Positions 60,767 to 64,000 of a DNA stretch of 64,000 nucleotides are shown one piece after another. The stretch is from Callipepla californica brunnescens (Eukaryota; Chordata; Aves; Galliformes; Odontophoridae). Position 1 is the stretch's first letter. Each line of letters opens with the position of its first letter. The stretch covers positions 3,912,423 through 3,976,422 of the forward strand of contig JALIRH010000023.1 of NCBI GenBank assembly GCA_023055505.1. Reading direction: 5' to 3'. Both the position numbers and the translations under genes were made by a program. The notes below the pieces were generated by a model. It made no database searches and was not told the DNA's origin. It was given only the letters and a program-made list of their open reading frames with translations.

Positions 60767-62396
60767 CATAAATTTGGCTCTTGTCCTTCCATCACAAATA
60801 TAAACCAATTAGAAATGTCAGAATTCCACTGGACAGGAAAACACTTTTTACTCTTTCAGATATGACATGTGGAAGTAAAATCCATACTATTATCACTGTC
60901 TGAATGAAAGCAGTTGTCAAAAAGAATCACACCTGCTAAAATAATCCTTTCCAAAAACTGAGTTTCTAAATAAAACAACAGACCGCAGCCTCTGAAACAG
61001 AGACAAGCTGCATTTTCCACTCTGCACAGAGGTAAAAGGCGCATCTGTTTTTAAACAGAATTCAGCACATCCGAAGGGAGATTTTTTGTCCATTACTACA
61101 AAAATAAAGCACACTACTATATTTTATTTTCTTTTATTTGTAATTCTGGTTACTAGTGACTTCATGTCTATGTGCTTGTTTTCATCTACTTGGAGGTAAT
61201 TCGTAGAATCTGAAACCGGTAACACAAAATCTTGCCAATACTGGTATAATTGATAGGAGTATACTAACCACTACACAAAAGAATAAAAAAAAAATCTGAC
61301 AGTGAACTAATCATATAGATACCTGTAAGACAGGGACAAAATACTGTCACTATTTCTAGCGTCCTACAGAGTAGAAACTGAAAGGTACAGACAGCTTGCT
61401 TCCTCAGTGCAATAAACCACTAGATAATGAAGATACAAAAGAGAGAATTAAATGATGATAAGGATAGAGAAGAAAATCTAGATCAACTCTTGTTTTCTTC
61501 AATTATTCTGAGCAAGTCAAAGCAAATCACACACCAGATTTCGGAGCATCCTGAAGTATCATAGGAACATTTAAAAATAATGAATTAATAGAAAGAATTC
61601 CTCAAACACAGCTACTGTTCAATAGAAGCACTGCAGTGCCAAGTATGAAATCATCAAACTACTAATTATACAAAAAATTTAGGCTTAAGTGACTACTGAC
61701 TAGCAAAGAAGAATGGAGAGCAGAAAATAAACCCCTTTTTTTTTCCTGAGCTTAACAAGGAAAAGTACAACAATGTCTGACTTCATACTGGGGAAGGTGT
61801 TAAAATCATACTAAAGAATCTGTAAACTGGAATACAATACAGATTGTAAAAGAAAGTCATGTACTGCAATTCAAAGAGCTGCTGGGGAAATCAAGAAGCT
61901 GACAGACAAAGGTGTTAGACATGGTAGCAAAGAAAACACATCTGAAAAGTTTCAGCTGCATTACCTAACAGGAAGTTGTTACAGACTGGAAGCCCTTGTA
62001 GCATGAGATTTAGGGAATAAAGATCCACAGGTGACGGAGTCAGAAGCATCATCAGAATCTGTGCCAGGCCACGTTCATCTGTTTGGATTGGTCGCCTAAA
62101 TATCTATCACTTCAAATAATACCTGCCCTAAAGTCTGTGAATAGTACAAAACATATGCAGACAAAACTGATGCTGTGTGACAAAAACCTGCAGACAAACT
62201 CCAGAATACTGAACAACAGGCATGTAAAACAGCAGTTGAAATCACTTATCACTAAATGCAGTGTAGTATTCTAAGTTGATGAACATCTCTCAGGAGAAAA
62301 CTCCTGTATTTCTTTGAGCATACATCTTCAAAAACATTTGTTCAGTGCTTTGAAGTGGTCAGGCTTGGAAATATCCAGAATATCAGAGAGTTGTTT

Positions 62397-62429
62397 TTTT
62401 GTTTGTTTGTTTGGTTGGTTGGTTGGTTT
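62397..62429. repeat. GTTT/GGTT microsatellite
   Basis: A run of T followed by three GTTT and about four GGTT units and a further T run, a short interrupted tetranucleotide repeat. Confidence 0.9.
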
Positions 62430-63792
62430 TTTTACAAAGGGAAAGGAGAACATCAGAGAATATATCCTTAAATTGCTCATAAGAATGGCATTCCTCCACC
62501 TCTTAATTATTTTATCTCATGAAGAACATGAAGTATAGGCAATATTGATCAGAGTATGGAGCAGCTTCTGCACAAAGAAAGTAAAGAGAATTTTTTAGCT
62601 TGCAAAACATAACTATGGCTATGTCAGATCAAAGTACAAAAAAAAAGTGATAGCACAAAGTGGCATGATACATCAGATGTCTGAAGTGCTTCCTAGATAA
62701 ATGTGAGAACATCAAATGAGACTTTAAAAAGTTGCTTTTAAGAACTTCTTCACCAAGTAAATAATTAAATGAATGTAATGCCTAAAGATATTTTGAGACC
62801 GAGAAACAAACAAGTTCAAAAATTATTACAAAAATTCATTAGCAAATCTTATACACAGAATGTCCACCTCCAGACATCTCCAAACTACACAAACAGGAAA
62901 ACCGTGACAGATAAACTGCTGCTCTACATCTGCAGCGACCGTTCTTTCTCAGCATCAAGTACTGAGGTAGATGGACTTCACTTGATTGTTTACAGCCAAA
63001 TTGATACACTGGGCTCTCACTTGCAGTTAGCTGAATAACACGTTTTTTTTTCTAGCAGCTGTGATCTTATCAAAAAGAATAAAACCACTTTTAGACCCCT
63101 CTCTGATTGGAATTATATCTTTAGTCACAAGAAGTTTTTGCTTACCTGAAGGAATTGTTTTCACACATGTAAATGGTAGTAACAACAAATGCAATGGGAT
63201 TAAGTTACTAAAAATCATATAACACTAAAAGCACCACCTAAATCTTTCCCTTACCATCAAAGAAAGTTACCTTAGCCACAGCTGAAAGATTTCAGTCAAG
63301 CCTGTCTTCTCCAATTTAGCATTCCTCTGCTTCTAGCATGGGAAGAAGTTTCTCAGTGATCAAATTTTATTTTCTTGTGACTTAAGAATAGAGAAAAGAG
63401 AATATCTTGCAACTTGAGCACATTTCTTGCCTAACCAATTCTAATTCTTTCAGTCTTTTATTTGAAATCATTTTCTAGAACACTGATGCTCTCTCAACTC
63501 CCTCAAATTTGGTCACCAAATCAGTTAAGTTCAAACCTAACGTGGAGTGGTGGCAGAGGATTTCCAGTGCTGAGAAGAGCAGAGACTGCTTCATATGACT
63601 TTGAAACCTCAGTGCTTTTGTTGCTTTTCTTTTTCCCCGACAGTATAATACTGTTTTAATCTATGACCCACTGTACACTACTCTCCTGCTGACTTAATGA
63701 CATATGCCGATCTGTTCCAGAGGGTCTGACTTTCTCATTCTCCACCACACCTGCTCCTTATGGTCTGAAAACATCCTTAACATGCTCTATGT

Positions 63793-64000
63793 TAGATCAC
63801 AGAACCAAAGAATACCCCAAGCTGGAAGGGACTCACAAGAATCATTGACTCCAACTCCTGACTGCACATAGTACCACCCAAAATTCAAACCCCACTCCTG
63901 AGAGCACTGTCTAAATACCCCTTGAACTCCAGCACACTCATGCCCACTGCCCTGGGCAGCCAGTTCTCTACCCACCACCCTCTGGTGCAGACCCCCAGAC
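63793..64000 (-). repeat. CR1 LINE 3' end, minus orientation, cut by the window end
   Basis: TAGATCACAGAACCAAAGAA is the antisense tail region, followed by CCCAAGCTGGAAGGGACTCA, the CACTGCCCTGGGCAGCC block and further CR1 3'UTR running off the window. Confidence 0.8.

Larger units (their letters stand above)
52834..64000 (-). other. FER: FER 5' intron or upstream region (incomplete; runs off the right edge)
   Basis: Because exon A starts at a splice acceptor, this is most likely intron 1 or an intron between 5'UTR exons. No CpG-rich promoter is visible. Two CR1 copies, one mariner copy and one CR1 cut by the window end are listed separately. The stretches 52834-53869, 54384-56917, 57700-60230 and 60767-63792 show nothing that I can name. 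A small non-coding 5'UTR exon could be hidden here and would not be visible by eye. Confidence 0.7.

Noticed and set aside
1..64000. Prokaryotic features such as operons, CRISPR arrays, toxin-antitoxin pairs or defence systems
   Set aside because: The window has spliced vertebrate exons and avian LINEs, no long intact open frames and no regularly spaced direct repeats.

Overview
This window looks like intronic, AT-rich vertebrate DNA from a bird, most likely a galliform such as chicken. The evidence is about twenty CR1 LINE fragments of both orientations, many with the CR1 3' end (an ATTCTATGATTCT-like tail), four copies of a mariner element that I match to galliform Galluhop, and a conserved vertebrate tyrosine kinase gene split into short GT-AG exons. 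There are no operons, ribosome binding sites, CRISPR arrays or other prokaryotic features. I recognised no tRNA, rRNA or microRNA gene.

One cellular gene is clearly present: FER, a cytoplasmic tyrosine kinase of the FES/FER family, on the minus strand. Eight consecutive coding exons (52782 down to 19313) splice into an uninterrupted frame of 1236 nt, residues 1-412. They cover the whole N-terminal F-BAR membrane-binding domain (about residues 1-260) and the following coiled-coil/FX linker, up to and including the Tyr402 region. The SH2 and kinase domains are not here and must lie beyond the left edge. The first coding exon also carries 51 nt of 5'UTR and begins at a splice acceptor, so the promoter and at least one 5'UTR exon lie further right; I could not find them in 52834-64000. 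In chicken, FER lies on chromosome Z as far as I recall.

Layout from left to right: 1-19312 is the incomplete intron after the last exon seen, rich in CR1, including one piece with a CR1 endonuclease domain; 19313-30072 holds four exons (H, G, F, E) with two large introns; 30073-45291 holds exons D and C around a 13 kb intron with a mariner copy and a pair of unclassified repeats; 45292-52833 holds exons B and A; 52834-64000 is 5' intron with two CR1 copies, a mariner copy and a CR1 cut by the window end.

I found no convincing new biological system. Items worth a second look are a non-autonomous mariner family whose three copies share one internal deletion, a two-codon upstream reading frame created at the start of the first coding exon, three consecutive frame-neutral FER exons of which one has a weak acceptor, three minus-strand open frames next to splice-like sites that could be unannotated exons or old retrocopies, and a dispersed repeat pair that I cannot classify.
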